A stretch of DNA of 64,000 bases from Mesorhizobium sp. ZC-5 (GTDB lineage: Bacteria > Pseudomonadota > Alphaproteobacteria > Rhizobiales > Rhizobiaceae): contig NZ_JAOWPT010000006.1 in the NCBI RefSeq assembly GCF_025753855.1, positions 1-64,000 of the forward strand, written 5' to 3'. This document shows, one piece after another, positions 8,439-22,395 of this stretch; within the stretch, counting starts at the first letter, position 1; each line of letters opens with the position of its first letter. The position numbers and the translations under genes are program-made. Below the pieces are notes generated by a model. That model saw only the letters and a list, made by a program, of their open reading frames with translations, did not search any database and was not told where the DNA came from.

Positions 8439-9434
8439 ATGCGGCCGAACATAATCCTGGGTCGCATTTTCCGCGTCTTCTTCGCGCTTCTGATGACGAC
8501 AGCGGCTGCCGCCGCACAACCCGACCCGCTGCCATCCTGGAACGACGGGGCGGCCAGAAAGAGCGTCTTGGAGTTCGTCATCGCCGTGACGACTGACGGC
8601 AGCGCCGACTATGTCGAGGCTGCCGACCGCATCGCCGTCTTCGACAATGACGGCACGCTGTGGAGCGAGCAGCCGATGTATGTGCAGCTCGCCTTCGCAC
8701 TCGACCGGGTGAAGACGCTTGCTCCCGACCATCCCGAATGGCAGACGACCGAGCCGTTCAAGTCGGTGCTCGCCGGGGACATGAAGGGCGTTGCCGCGTC
8801 GGGCATGAAGGGACTGGCCGAGATTATCGCCGTCACGCATTCCGGCATCACCAGCGACGAATTCACCGCGATCGCCTCGGCGTGGATAGCGTCCGCGAAG
8901 CACCCGACGACGGGCAAGCCCTATACGTCGATGATCTATCAGCCGATGCGGGAACTCATCGATTACCTCAAGGCGCACGATTTCCGGGTCTTCATCGTGT
9001 CCGGCGGCGGCATAGAATTCATGCGGCCCTGGACAGAAGCCACCTATTCCATCCCGCCCGAGAACGTCGTCGGCTCGTCGATCAAGACCAAATACGAGAT
9101 GCATGACGGCAAGCCAGCGGTCGTGCGGCTCCCGGATATCGATTTCATCGACGACGGCGCGGGCAAGCCTGTCGGCATCAACCGCTTCATCGGCAGGCGT
9201 CCTATCGCGGCCTTCGGCAACTCGGACGGCGACTTCCAGATGCTCGAGTGGACAACCGCGGGAGAAGGCCGCCGCTTCGGATTGATCGTGCACCATGACG
9301 ATGCGGACCGCGAAGTCGCCTACGACCGCGATTCAGCGTTCGGCAAGCTCGACAAGGGCCTCGACGAAGGCCCGAAGCGGGGCTGGACCATCGTCAGCAT
9401 GAAGAATGACTGGAAGCAGGTGTTCCCCGAATAG
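8439..9434 (+). CDS. HAD-family phosphatase, exported form
   Basis: A 331-residue paralogue of the phosphatase at 7115. Residues 1-26 are a signal peptide (basic start, FRVFFALLMTTAAAAA core), so this copy should act in the periplasm. Motif I is FDNDGT with Asp69 and Asp71; motif II IVSGGG; motif IV AFGNSDGD. ATG 8439 lies 4 bases after the DUF1622 stop with AAAGGATAAGG upstream. An exported HAD phosphatase next to a near-identical cytoplasmic one is unusual. Substrate unknown. Confidence 0.85.
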   Translation: MRPNIILGRIFRVFFALLMTTAAAAAQPDPLPSWNDGAARKSVLEFVIAVTTDGSADYVEAADRIAVFDNDGTLWSEQPMYVQLAFALDRVKTLAPDHPEWQTTEPFKSVLAGDMKGVAASGMKGLAEIIAVTHSGITSDEFTAIASAWIASAKHPTTGKPYTSMIYQPMRELIDYLKAHDFRVFIVSGGGIEFMRPWTEATYSIPPENVVGSSIKTKYEMHDGKPAVVRLPDIDFIDDGAGKPVGINRFIGRRPIAAFGNSDGDFQMLEWTTAGEGRRFGLIVHHDDADREVAYDRDSAFGKLDKGLDEGPKRGWTIVSMKNDWKQVFPE

Positions 9435-9469
9435 CGCGCAAGAGCATGAATGCAACCAAGGAGGTTCCA

Positions 9470-9535
9470 ATGACCAGAAGGCTCACCACTTGGACCATTG
9501 CAGCATCGCTGTTTTGCGCCGCTGCTCTGATATGA
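9470..9535 (+). CDS. 21-residue signal-peptide-like ORF, possibly a gene remnant
   Basis: ATG 9470 follows a perfect AAGGAGGTTCC ribosome binding site and encodes two arginines followed by a hydrophobic stretch (TWTIAASLFCAAALI), then TGA at 9533. It looks like the start of an exported protein whose body has been lost, or a leader peptide for the DUF3300 gene that starts 10 bases later. An in-frame ATG at 9446 is also possible. Confidence 0.35.
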   Translation: MTRRLTTWTIAASLFCAAALI

Positions 9536-9545
9536 GGACGATGCA

Positions 9546-10931
9546 ATGAGGAAACAAAGATTTGTTTTGGCCGGTACCATGGCTATCGCCATGCTCCTGG
9601 TCGCCAGCAGCGGTTCCGGCATGACCGCGATTGCTCAAGAGCAGACGGCTGCCGCCGACCCGGGCGCGCAGGCTGCGCAGACGCCGGAGCCGCTGAGCGC
9701 TGACGAACTCGAAGTGCTCGTAGCGCGCATCGCACTCTATCCGGACGAGTTGGTCGCACTGATCTCGAGCGCCTCGCTCTATCCGCTTCAGGTTGTAGAG
9801 GCTGCGCGTTTCCTTGACGACCATGCCAAGGAAAACAGCCTGAAGCCCAAGGAGAGCTGGGACGGCAGCGTGATCTCCCTGCTCAACTATCCCGAGATCG
9901 TCAAGATGATGAGCGACGACCTCGACTGGACGCAGGCGCTCGCCGAAGCGCTGGCGTATCAGCAGAAGGACGTTCTCATCGCCATCCAGCAGCTGCGCGA
10001 GGAAGCGGTAGCCAAGGGCATCATCAAGACCGACGACAAGGTCAAGGTGGAGAATTCGGGCGATAACATCATCATCCAGCCAGCCAATCCGGAGACCGTT
10101 TATGTGCCGCGTTACGAGCCGGAGATGCTCTACGAGCCCAACTATGTTGCAGCACCGATCGCCTACTATCCCGATCCCTATCCGACTTACTGGTATCCGA
10201 CCGCTCCCTTCTTCGCCGCGGCGGTGACCGGTGCGATCTGGGCGGCGGCGGTCGACTGGGACGATTGGGACGTGTGGGGTGGCCACTGGGATGGGGGCGA
10301 CATCGACATCGACTGCGATCACTGTTTCAACAACAGGGATTTCAACGGCAAGGTCAAATTCAACGATGTCGACTGGAGAAATGTCGACCGTTCGAAGCTG
10401 AATATAGACCGAGACCAGTTCGCCAAGTTCGATCGCACGAACATCAAGAACAGGGTCGAAACCAACCGTGCCAATTCCATCGGCAACCGGGCGAGCGAGA
10501 TCAAGCGCAACCGTACTTCGAATCTGTCCGACAGGACTGCCAAAGCCCACGACATACGCAAGAGCACGCTGGATGGTCTCAAGAACAGGCCGGGGGCCGA
10601 CCAGGCAAGGGCTCGTCCCAACGTCCCCCGACCGACGGTGCGCCCGGACGGGAACCGGCGCGAGGCGGCACGCCAGAATGTCCAGCGGCCAGCCAGCGCC
10701 CACCGCCCGGCGGGCAATCCGAAGATGGGTCACAAGGTCGACCACAGGCCGAAACAGCACTCAGCCTTGGGTCATGTCGATCGCGGCAAGGTAGCGAGGG
10801 TGCACTCGAACCGCGGTCACCATGCGATGGGCGGCGGTCAGCGCGGCGGGGGAAGGGCCATCCATCGCGGCGGAGGCGGACGGCAGTTGCATCATGGCGG
10901 CGGACATCGCGGCGGCGGCCGCAGGCGTTGA
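9546..10931 (+). CDS. DUF3300 family exported protein
   Basis: A 461-residue protein with a signal peptide (about residues 1-31, ending near AIAQE). The DUF3300 domain spans about 50-260: VARIALYPDELVALI, SLYPLQVVEAARF, and the PANPETVYVPRYEP block. The C-terminal 200 residues are low-complexity, rich in Asn and Arg, then in Gly, His and Arg, ending in GGGHRGGGRRR; this tail could bind polyanions such as DNA, sulfated glycan or phosphate, which is inference. The family is found in the envelope of many Proteobacteria and has no established function. DUF2950 follows 21 bases downstream, a common pairing. Confidence 0.85.
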   Translation: MRKQRFVLAGTMAIAMLLVASSGSGMTAIAQEQTAAADPGAQAAQTPEPLSADELEVLVARIALYPDELVALISSASLYPLQVVEAARFLDDHAKENSLKPKESWDGSVISLLNYPEIVKMMSDDLDWTQALAEALAYQQKDVLIAIQQLREEAVAKGIIKTDDKVKVENSGDNIIIQPANPETVYVPRYEPEMLYEPNYVAAPIAYYPDPYPTYWYPTAPFFAAAVTGAIWAAAVDWDDWDVWGGHWDGGDIDIDCDHCFNNRDFNGKVKFNDVDWRNVDRSKLNIDRDQFAKFDRTNIKNRVETNRANSIGNRASEIKRNRTSNLSDRTAKAHDIRKSTLDGLKNRPGADQARARPNVPRPTVRPDGNRREAARQNVQRPASAHRPAGNPKMGHKVDHRPKQHSALGHVDRGKVARVHSNRGHHAMGGGQRGGGRAIHRGGGGRQLHHGGGHRGGGRRR

Positions 10932-10952
10932 GATCGGATGAGGAGCAGGAAA

Positions 10953-11933
10953 ATGTACGTAAACGTTCACAATATTCTGCGCACGACCTGCATCGCGGCG
11001 GTCCTGGCAGGTGTGTTGTCCGCTATGACATTCGCGCAAGAGCAGCCCGGCCTTGCGGCGCAGACGGAAGCCGCGTCGGACGAGCCTGGTATCTTCGCCT
11101 TCGAGTCCGAGGACGAGCCCCCGCTGTTCGACGATTCAGCCCCCGCGATTGACGCCTTCAAGAAGGCGTTGGCCGACGACGACTTCGAAGGCCTGGCCAC
11201 GCTGCTCGGCCTCGATGCCGCCAAACTTGAAGGCGCGGAAGGCGTGACGGACACCTTCGCGCAGATCCGCGACGGCGCGGCGAAGCAAGTGGTGAGCTCG
11301 GACATCGACAACGGCAAGCTCCTGCAGATCGGCGAAAAGCTCTGGCCGTTTCCGTTTCCGCTGCTGCAAGGGGACGACGGCAAATGGGCCTTTGATACGC
11401 TGGCGGGCCTCGAAGAGATCGTCAACCGTCGCGTCGGCGAGAACGAGTTGCAGGCGATCGCCACCGTGGGGGCCTACATCGAGGCGCAGAAGGATTACGC
11501 CGAACAGGACCGCGACGGTGACGGTGTCGAGGAATTCGCGCAGAGGCTGATCAGTACTGAAGGAACCACCGACGGTCTCTACTGGCCGTCGGATGACGTC
11601 AACGGCGAAAGTCTGGCGGGCGAACTCAGCCAGGTCGAACTGGGCGACGCCGCGCAGGGTGACGGCTATTTCGGTTATCGATTCAAGGTCCTGACTGGTC
11701 AAGGCGACCGGATCGCTGGCGGTGCCTACGACTACGTGATTAACGACAACATGATCGGCGGTTTCGGCCTCATCGCCTGGCCCGTCAAATATGCCGAAAC
11801 TGGCGTGCACACCTTCGCGGTTAATCAGCAAGGGATCGTATACGAAGCCGATCTCGGGCCGACGACAGAAACTATCGTCAAGTACATCGATCGCTTCAAT
11901 CCCGACGATAGCTGGAGCATCGCCGCCGACTGA
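10953..11933 (+). CDS. DUF2950 family exported protein
   Basis: A 326-residue protein with a signal peptide (residues 1-27, ending TFAQ). The body matches the DUF2950 pattern: an N-terminal AIDAFKKALADDD(F) helix region, FDTLAGLEEIVNRRVGENE, a GLYWPS segment, and GGFGLIAWPVKYAETGV near the C-terminus. ATG 10953 is preferred because AGGAG lies 7 bases upstream; ATG 10938 would add five residues. It sits directly behind DUF3300, with which it commonly co-occurs. Function unknown, presumably periplasmic. Confidence 0.85.
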   Translation: MYVNVHNILRTTCIAAVLAGVLSAMTFAQEQPGLAAQTEAASDEPGIFAFESEDEPPLFDDSAPAIDAFKKALADDDFEGLATLLGLDAAKLEGAEGVTDTFAQIRDGAAKQVVSSDIDNGKLLQIGEKLWPFPFPLLQGDDGKWAFDTLAGLEEIVNRRVGENELQAIATVGAYIEAQKDYAEQDRDGDGVEEFAQRLISTEGTTDGLYWPSDDVNGESLAGELSQVELGDAAQGDGYFGYRFKVLTGQGDRIAGGAYDYVINDNMIGGFGLIAWPVKYAETGVHTFAVNQQGIVYEADLGPTTETIVKYIDRFNPDDSWSIAAD

Positions 11934-11997
11934 GTGGACCCATGACTTCATATCCGACGCAAGCCGAGCGGATCCGCCTGATGAACCGGTGCGACGC

Positions 11998-12558
11998 ATG
12001 ATCCAGTTGGCGACCGCTCTTGCCAAGCGCCTTTTCGGCAAGCTCCCGCTCCCCGACGGGGCCAAGGACAAGATCGCCAACGTCAACGCGATCTTGGCCG
12101 GCGGGTCAGGTGAGAAGTGGGTCCCGCTTGCCCGGCAGCAGGCTACCCTGCCGATCAGGAACCAGTTTCGAGGCGGGTCCATCTCGACCGAACGGGGAGA
12201 GCGCGACCATGACGGTGAGCCGGTTCGTTGGGCGCAATTCGACTGGTCTGAGCAGCGGGTGGACGATTGTACGTTTCACAAAGTGCGCTGGCGCTTCCAC
12301 AGCAACGGCCTGATCTGCCTCGAACTGGTCGCAAGCAAGGACGCTACCGGCCTTGATGTCCGCGATCTGGTCGGGCACCGCATCGAGCTACGGGACCGCA
12401 GCGGCTTTCTGATCGGCATCTGGTTGGCAGCATTCATCATCGACAGGGGAACCGAGCACGCGATCTTTCAAGCGACGGCAGTCGATGACTTCCTGCCGCT
12501 CAAGCTGCATTTCGACGAGGTCGCGGATGTGCAGGAGGGTTTGTGTTTCAGGATCTAG
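11998..12558 (+). CDS. Hypothetical protein (186 aa)
   Basis: I do not recognise this protein. ATG 11998 starts a soluble-looking chain with no signal peptide: a basic helical N-terminus (ALAKRLFGKLP), a central FDWSEQRVDDCTFHKVRWRF region, and a C-terminal alternating beta-rich half. The frame is open further upstream, but only without a good start. A 19-codon ORF (11942-12001) overlaps the start in ATGA. It is on the same strand as DUF2950 and 64 bases away, so it may be the last gene of the sulfatase-associated cluster. Confidence 0.5.
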   Translation: MIQLATALAKRLFGKLPLPDGAKDKIANVNAILAGGSGEKWVPLARQQATLPIRNQFRGGSISTERGERDHDGEPVRWAQFDWSEQRVDDCTFHKVRWRFHSNGLICLELVASKDATGLDVRDLVGHRIELRDRSGFLIGIWLAAFIIDRGTEHAIFQATAVDDFLPLKLHFDEVADVQEGLCFRI

Positions 12559-12727
12559 GGGATGTTTTATGAACGAGTCGTTTTCTTTTTGCTCTCTGAG
12601 ACCAATGCAGGTGTTGCAGGAGTGACACATGGATTTTGCTTTCCGACCGCATCTTTCGGGACTTGGTTGACAGTTTTGACCCAGCCACCTCAAGTTGAGG
12701 CGGGGCTGGGCTGGTCATGGTGATTTG

Positions 12728-15994
<3,267 letters not shown>

Positions 15995-16158
15995 AATTCG
16001 CGCCGCGAGTCTTGAAGGCTGTATCGCTCTCGCGTGCGGTTGGATCGCAGGGTCAGAAGCCGGGGCCGTTGCCATTCGGGAGAATTCCCCGCATCCACCC
16101 GGCAACGACTGGTTATGGCGATTGCGCCGACCTATGACATGAGGTGGTGAATTCCTTG

Positions 16159-16893
16159 ATGAAGCAACTGGTAGCCTATGTCATCGACCGGCATGAATTG
16201 CGAATTCGGCCCGCGCCGCTTGAACGACAATGGATGGACGACACGGACCAGCGCTTCGCGTATCGCTGCCTGCCGCTGAACATCGCCAATGCTCATGGTT
16301 GGGAGATTCTGTGCACGGCCGCTTTTTCGGCGATCTGGAACGGCGGGAAAACCAAAGATGCGATCTGCATCAAGACAAAACCCGAAACCGCATCGCCGGC
16401 TGTCTCCCATTTCGGTGGCGGCGTCCTCACGTTCCACATCCCGTGCCTTTTCCGGACCGATCCGGGCACGGACCTTTTCGTCACCGGGCCGATCAATCGG
16501 CCGAAGGACGCGATCTCTGCACTGTCCGGAGTCGTCGAGACTGACTGGTCACCCTACACATTCACCATGAACTGGCAGTTCACGAGACCCAACCAGCGGG
16601 TGCATTTCGAGGTCGAGGAGCCGTTCTGTCACTTGTTCCCGGTCAAGCGCGGCGAGCTTGAGAACCTTGCCCCGTCGTTGCACCGGCTCTCTGAAAATCC
16701 CGAGCTTGAGCGCGAACACAAATTGTGGTCGGAGAGCCGTAACTCTTTCAACGCCAGCCTAGCCGATCCAGAGTCGAAAGCCGTAAAGGATCAATGGCAA
16801 AAAACATATTTCCGCGGCAAGGCACCCTCTGGGACGTCGGCTCCTGAGGGGCACCGCAGCCGACTGAGGTTGCGCCCATTCGCTACAAAATGA
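16159..16893 (+). CDS. DUF6065 family protein
   Basis: A 244-residue protein. The N-terminal blocks IRPAPLERQWMD and YRCLPLNIANAHGWEI, followed by FSAIWNGG and FGGGVLTFHIP, match the DUF6065 pattern as I know it. There is no signal peptide, so it should be cytoplasmic. ATG 16159 is chosen because GAGGTGG lies about 10 bases upstream; ATG/GTG starts 15 bases earlier are possible. The C-terminal 40 residues are basic and look unstructured. Function unknown; the family occurs in alphaproteobacterial accessory gene sets. Confidence 0.75.
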   Translation: MKQLVAYVIDRHELRIRPAPLERQWMDDTDQRFAYRCLPLNIANAHGWEILCTAAFSAIWNGGKTKDAICIKTKPETASPAVSHFGGGVLTFHIPCLFRTDPGTDLFVTGPINRPKDAISALSGVVETDWSPYTFTMNWQFTRPNQRVHFEVEEPFCHLFPVKRGELENLAPSLHRLSENPELEREHKLWSESRNSFNASLADPESKAVKDQWQKTYFRGKAPSGTSAPEGHRSRLRLRPFATK

Positions 16894-17068
16894 CCGCAGG
16901 ACCGGCAATTTGTCAGATTTCGCGTTCACCAGCTGCCCGGACGGGATTCGTGTCCGCGTTGCCGTAACTTTCCATTCCCGAAATGAGCCTTGGTAGAATG
17001 AAAATTTCGACATACGGTACCGGGCCAGCTGCCTGATTGTACGCTCGTTGGAAAGGACGAAGTGCACC

Positions 17069-17893
17069 ATGAAAGACCTCATCCTCCCTGCAGTCTCAGT
17101 TGCAGTGAAGTTTGGACTTGCCTCGATGACAGCCTTAGGAGCGGTCTTGCTCGCCGGAGGCGCGAAGGCCGCCGACGTTTATTCGCCCATGGTGCCGGAA
17201 ACCCAACAGGTTGTCACCGAGGAGGGCTGGACGTTTGCCGTCGCCCCCTACTTCTGGGCGGCGGGCATATCGGGCGAAGTCGGATCGTTCGGACTGCCGC
17301 CGGTCGATATCAATGCAGATTTCGGGGATATTTTCGACCATCTCGATTTTGGCGCGATGGCGATCGGCGAAGCGCGCTACGACCGCTACAGCATCTTCGC
17401 CGACATCATGTATTCGAAAATATCGGGCTCGGCCGGCACGCCGAGAGGCATCCTCGCGTCCAGCGCGTCGGTTTCGTCGGAAACCTTCGCGGGTCTGATC
17501 GGAGCAGGGTACTCGGTCCTCGAGTCGAATTCCGGGCGGCTCGATGTCGTGGTCGGTGCCAGGGTGTGGTCTGTCGACAACGACATCTCCTTCAGCGGCG
17601 GTATTCTTGATGGCGTCTCTCGCAACGATGGCGCGACGTGGGTCGATGCCGTGGCTGGCTTCCGCGGAAATTACGCGATCACGCCAGAGATCTATTTGAC
17701 CGGCTGGGGTCTTGTTGGCGCGGGCGAAGCAGACATCGACTGGGATGTTGCCGGTGCAGTCGGCTACCGGTTCAACGATCGGATTTCGGCGGTGGCGGGT
17801 TATCGCGCCTTGGGTGTCGATTATAGTAGCGATGGATTCGTCTTCGATGTCGTGCAGCAAGGCCCAATCTTGGGGCTGGTGATGCGGTTCTAG
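17069..17893 (+). CDS. Outer-membrane beta-barrel protein, copy 1
   Basis: A 274-residue predicted outer-membrane protein. The signal peptide (about residues 1-34) ends in GGAKAADVYSP. The mature chain has alternating amphipathic strands and ends in GPILGLVMRF with a C-terminal Phe, typical of barrel proteins. It is a close paralogue of the protein at 35006, with long identical stretches such as FGDIFDHLDFGAMAIGEARY. ATG 17069 is preferred over TTG 17048; GGAAAGGACG precedes it. It stands alone between DUF6065 and a non-coding stretch. Substrate unknown. Confidence 0.8.
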   Translation: MKDLILPAVSVAVKFGLASMTALGAVLLAGGAKAADVYSPMVPETQQVVTEEGWTFAVAPYFWAAGISGEVGSFGLPPVDINADFGDIFDHLDFGAMAIGEARYDRYSIFADIMYSKISGSAGTPRGILASSASVSSETFAGLIGAGYSVLESNSGRLDVVVGARVWSVDNDISFSGGILDGVSRNDGATWVDAVAGFRGNYAITPEIYLTGWGLVGAGEADIDWDVAGAVGYRFNDRISAVAGYRALGVDYSSDGFVFDVVQQGPILGLVMRF

Positions 17894-18381
17894 CGGCACA
17901 AAGCGTCAGGTACTTATCCGTCCGTTTGCGGATTTGCGACGGTGGCTGGTTGCGTTTGCGAGGCTATCGCCGCGACGGCCGCTTCAGACCCGACAGTTGC
18001 CGTTTGATCGGGTGAGCGGGAACGTCACAAGTGGCGCATCCACGTCTGTCAGCGGTCGCCGGGGAGGTCGGCTTTCAGGCGGCGATCAAGCCCCTCTGAA
18101 CGGCCGACTTGGGGGCGCCTTGCTGCCGAAGGTGTCCCGTCTGCACACGGTATCAGAAAGGGATTCGAACTGGCGCAGAGTTTATTTGAAGCGACTTTCG
18201 GTTATCTTCAGCAAATGAGGCTCATCATAGCATTGTAATGGCGGTAGCGCTCCATCGCAATGTTGCATCCGGTGGGCTGCCTCAGATCCACCTTCGCCAT
18301 TCCTCCATGTCGACTCCACCCTTTGTTGAAGTTAACGTCGTCCCGAAAATAGCCGTTAGGGATCTCGCCAACCTGCCTTGC
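17894..18381 (+). other. 488-bp stretch without a convincing gene
   Basis: It lies between the end of the outer-membrane protein gene and the end of htpG (convergent). The only open frames lack family resemblance, have no ribosome binding site and use arginine- and serine-heavy composition typical of out-of-frame GC-rich DNA. No terminator hairpin or RNA gene was recognised. Confidence 0.5.
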
Positions 18382-20274
18382 TCAGTCTCTCAGCAGCCCC
18401 CGCGCGATCAAGCGTGCAAGCCGCTCCGAGAATGCCCCGGCATCCGCAGGCTTGTCGCCGTCCAGAATACGAGCCTCGTCATAGAGGAGATGCGCCACAT
18501 CCTCCTTGAAGGCCCGTTCGTCCTTTCCGAGCTTCGCTAACGCTACGACGCGCTCGTGTTGTGGGTTGATTTCCAGAACAGGCTTGGCGGCCTTGTCGAG
18601 GCGACCTGCCGCATTGAGCAGTCGTTCGAACTGTCGATCGGGACCATGCTCAGGGGCGACCAGACAGACCGCGCTCTCGGTCAGGCGGTCGGAGGCCTTC
18701 ACGTCGGATACGGCATCGCCAAGCACTGTCTTGACGAAGGCGAGAAAGGTGGCGATTTCCGATGATGTTTCAATATCGGGCTTTGCCGATCCGTCGAGCA
18801 ACGGGACGTCCGAAAGTTCGGCTGCGCCTTGCGTTACCGACTTAAACGGCTTGCCTTCGAATTCCGGCGCGATCGTCACCCAGAAGCTGTCGACCGGATC
18901 GGTCAACATCAGGACTTCAATGCCGCGTGCCTTGAAGCCCTCGAGCTGGGGCGAAGCTTCGAGCCGCGCGCGATCGTCGCCAGCCATGAAGAATATGGCT
19001 TTCTGGCCCTCCTTCATCGATGACACGTAGTCCGAAAGGCTGCGCAGCTTCTCGCCGGATGCCGTAGAGCGGAAGCGGGCCAGCTTGAACAGTTGCTCGC
19101 GCCGTTCGTAGTCTTCGTACAGACCTTCCTTCAGGACGACCCCGAAATTCTCCCAAATCTTCGCATAGGCTTGCGCATCGTTCTCGGCCAGTTTGGCGAG
19201 ATCGCCGATGATACGGTTGGTCACGCCTTTTCGGATCGCGGTCAGCAGCGGGCTCTCCTGGATCATCTCACGCGACACATTGAGCGGCAGGTCGGCAGAG
19301 TCGACCAGCCCGCGGATGAAACGCAGATAGTGCGGCAGGAGGTCGGCATCGTCGGTGATGAAGACGCGCCGCATGTAAAGCTTCATCCGCCCCTTGCGGT
19401 CCTGATCGAAAAGATCGAACGGACGCGAACCGGGAACGAAGGCCAGAACGCTGTATTCCTGCCGGCCTTCTGCGCGGAAATGGATCGTCGCCGCTGGCTC
19501 GTCATACTGGCCGGCAATGCCGCGATAGAAATCCGTATATTCCTCGGGCTTGATCTCGCTCTTCGACTTGACCCACAGAGCGGTGCCGTCTGCGATGTCG
19601 CGCGGCTCGGCCCCAGGCTTTTCGATGAGCGAGATCGGCACTGGCACGTGGCCGGACTGTGACTTCACCAGTCGTTCGAGCTGATAGCTTTCGGTGTAGG
19701 AGGCCGCATCCTCCATGAGATGAAGCATGACGCGGGTGCCACGCTTCGGCGCTTCTTCAAGTGCGACCGGACCAATCTCATAAGAACCCTTGCCGTCAGA
19801 GGACCAGCGCCAGGCTTCCCCGCTGCCCGCCTGTCGACTGATCACGTCCACTCTGGCAGCCACCATGAAGGCGGAGTAAAAACCGACGCCGAACTGGCCG
19901 ATCAGCTGCGTTTCTTCGCTTGCCTTACCGGCTTCGATGCGCTCCATGAAGGCGCGCGTGCCCGAGCGGGCGATGGTGCCCAGCGCCTCCGCCATTTCGT
20001 CGCGGCTCATGCCGATGCCGTTGTCCTCCACGACAAGCTGCTTTCTGTCGGGATCGGCGGCGATGGTGATGCGCGGTTTCGGATCGTCACCAAGCAGTTC
20101 GGGACGGCTGATCGATTCGTAGCGAAGCTTCTCGCAAGCATCGGCGGCGTTGGAGATCAGTTCGCGCAAGAAGACGTCACGGTCGGAATAGACCGAATGC
20201 ACCATCATATGGAGCAGCCGCGCGACGTCCGCCTCGAATGTTCTCGTTTCCGTCGCGGTGGTATCTGTCGTCAT
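18382..20274 (-). CDS. htpG: Molecular chaperone HtpG (Hsp90)
   Basis: A 630-residue ATP-dependent chaperone of the usual bacterial Hsp90 length. The GHKL ATPase domain (about 10-225) has RELISNAADA with catalytic Glu38, and VEDNGIGMS with Asp84. The middle domain includes MRRVFITDD and LPLNVSREMIQ; the C-terminal dimerisation domain follows. It is cytoplasmic and acts on folding intermediates under heat stress. It lies in the same direction as groES-groEL, separated by a small gene and two hairpins, so it probably has its own promoter in the 134 bases upstream. Confidence 0.97.
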   Translation of the reverse strand: MTTDTTATETRTFEADVARLLHMMVHSVYSDRDVFLRELISNAADACEKLRYESISRPELLGDDPKPRITIAADPDRKQLVVEDNGIGMSRDEMAEALGTIARSGTRAFMERIEAGKASEETQLIGQFGVGFYSAFMVAARVDVISRQAGSGEAWRWSSDGKGSYEIGPVALEEAPKRGTRVMLHLMEDAASYTESYQLERLVKSQSGHVPVPISLIEKPGAEPRDIADGTALWVKSKSEIKPEEYTDFYRGIAGQYDEPAATIHFRAEGRQEYSVLAFVPGSRPFDLFDQDRKGRMKLYMRRVFITDDADLLPHYLRFIRGLVDSADLPLNVSREMIQESPLLTAIRKGVTNRIIGDLAKLAENDAQAYAKIWENFGVVLKEGLYEDYERREQLFKLARFRSTASGEKLRSLSDYVSSMKEGQKAIFFMAGDDRARLEASPQLEGFKARGIEVLMLTDPVDSFWVTIAPEFEGKPFKSVTQGAAELSDVPLLDGSAKPDIETSSEIATFLAFVKTVLGDAVSDVKASDRLTESAVCLVAPEHGPDRQFERLLNAAGRLDKAAKPVLEINPQHERVVALAKLGKDERAFKEDVAHLLYDEARILDGDKPADAGAFSERLARLIARGLLRD

Positions 20275-20382
20275 CTCAACGCCAATGCTGTGTGCAAACT
20301 GTCAATTTCGATTTTGAATGGCAGGAAAGCGGAAAAGTCTCAAGGTTCGGCTCCTCCTCCGGCAGCGTATCTGCTGGAAAGA

Positions 20383-20400
20383 CCTCGCCCGGAAGCGAGG
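20383..20400 (-). terminator. Hairpin between the 75-aa gene and htpG
   Basis: CCTCGC and GCGAGG form a 6-bp stem around CCGGAA, 8 bases after the stop of the 75-aa gene. On the - strand it is followed by TCTTTCC, a weak T-rich stretch. It may end that transcript. Confidence 0.35.
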
Positions 20401-20408
20401 CCTGCGAT

Positions 20409-20636
20409 TCACGATCCGCTGCTCACGGATGTCGCCGATGCCGACACGTGCTGCGCGGCGAGGAACATCAGTGTCGAGGCAGCCGTGCGACGGCTCCAAC
20501 CGGCGGATTCGGCCATATCGAGCAGGCCATCCAGCAGCGGCTTTAGTACCTCCCTGCACTCCGTTTCGTGGGCCAGAAACTCATTTGCCGGGTGTGTCGG
20601 AGACGGAACGCTTCCAATACCTGTCATCATATTCAT
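20409..20636 (-). CDS. Small hypothetical protein (75 aa) downstream of groEL
   Basis: A 75-residue soluble protein without signal peptide or membrane segment. The central part (ETECREVLKPLLDGLLDMAE) and the following WSRRTAASTLMFLAAQH look like two amphipathic helices. I recall small proteins of this kind near chaperonin genes in rhizobia, but cannot name a family. It lies 68 bases downstream of groEL, beyond a strong hairpin. It could be part of the heat-shock operon by read-through. Confidence 0.55.
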   Translation of the reverse strand: MNMMTGIGSVPSPTHPANEFLAHETECREVLKPLLDGLLDMAESAGWSRRTAASTLMFLAAQHVSASATSVSSGS

Positions 20637-20664
20637 GGCATCCTCCGAAGTCGGTCTGACAGAC

Positions 20665-20689
20665 GCCCGCTCCCAATCAGGGAGCGGGC
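20665..20689 (-). terminator. Hairpin after groEL
   Basis: GCCCGCTCCC and GGGAGCGGGC form a perfect 10-bp GC-rich stem with a 5-base loop, 16 bases past the groEL stop codon. There is no long T-run after it on the - strand. It is the likely terminator or 3' stabiliser of the groESL transcript. Confidence 0.65.
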
Positions 20690-20704
20690 AGCTTCATCGA
20701 GACT

Positions 20705-22348
<1,644 letters not shown>

Positions 22349-22395
22349 TCAAATCTAGGCAGCTTTCGTTGACTGGTTGACGTTCGAAGAAGCCG

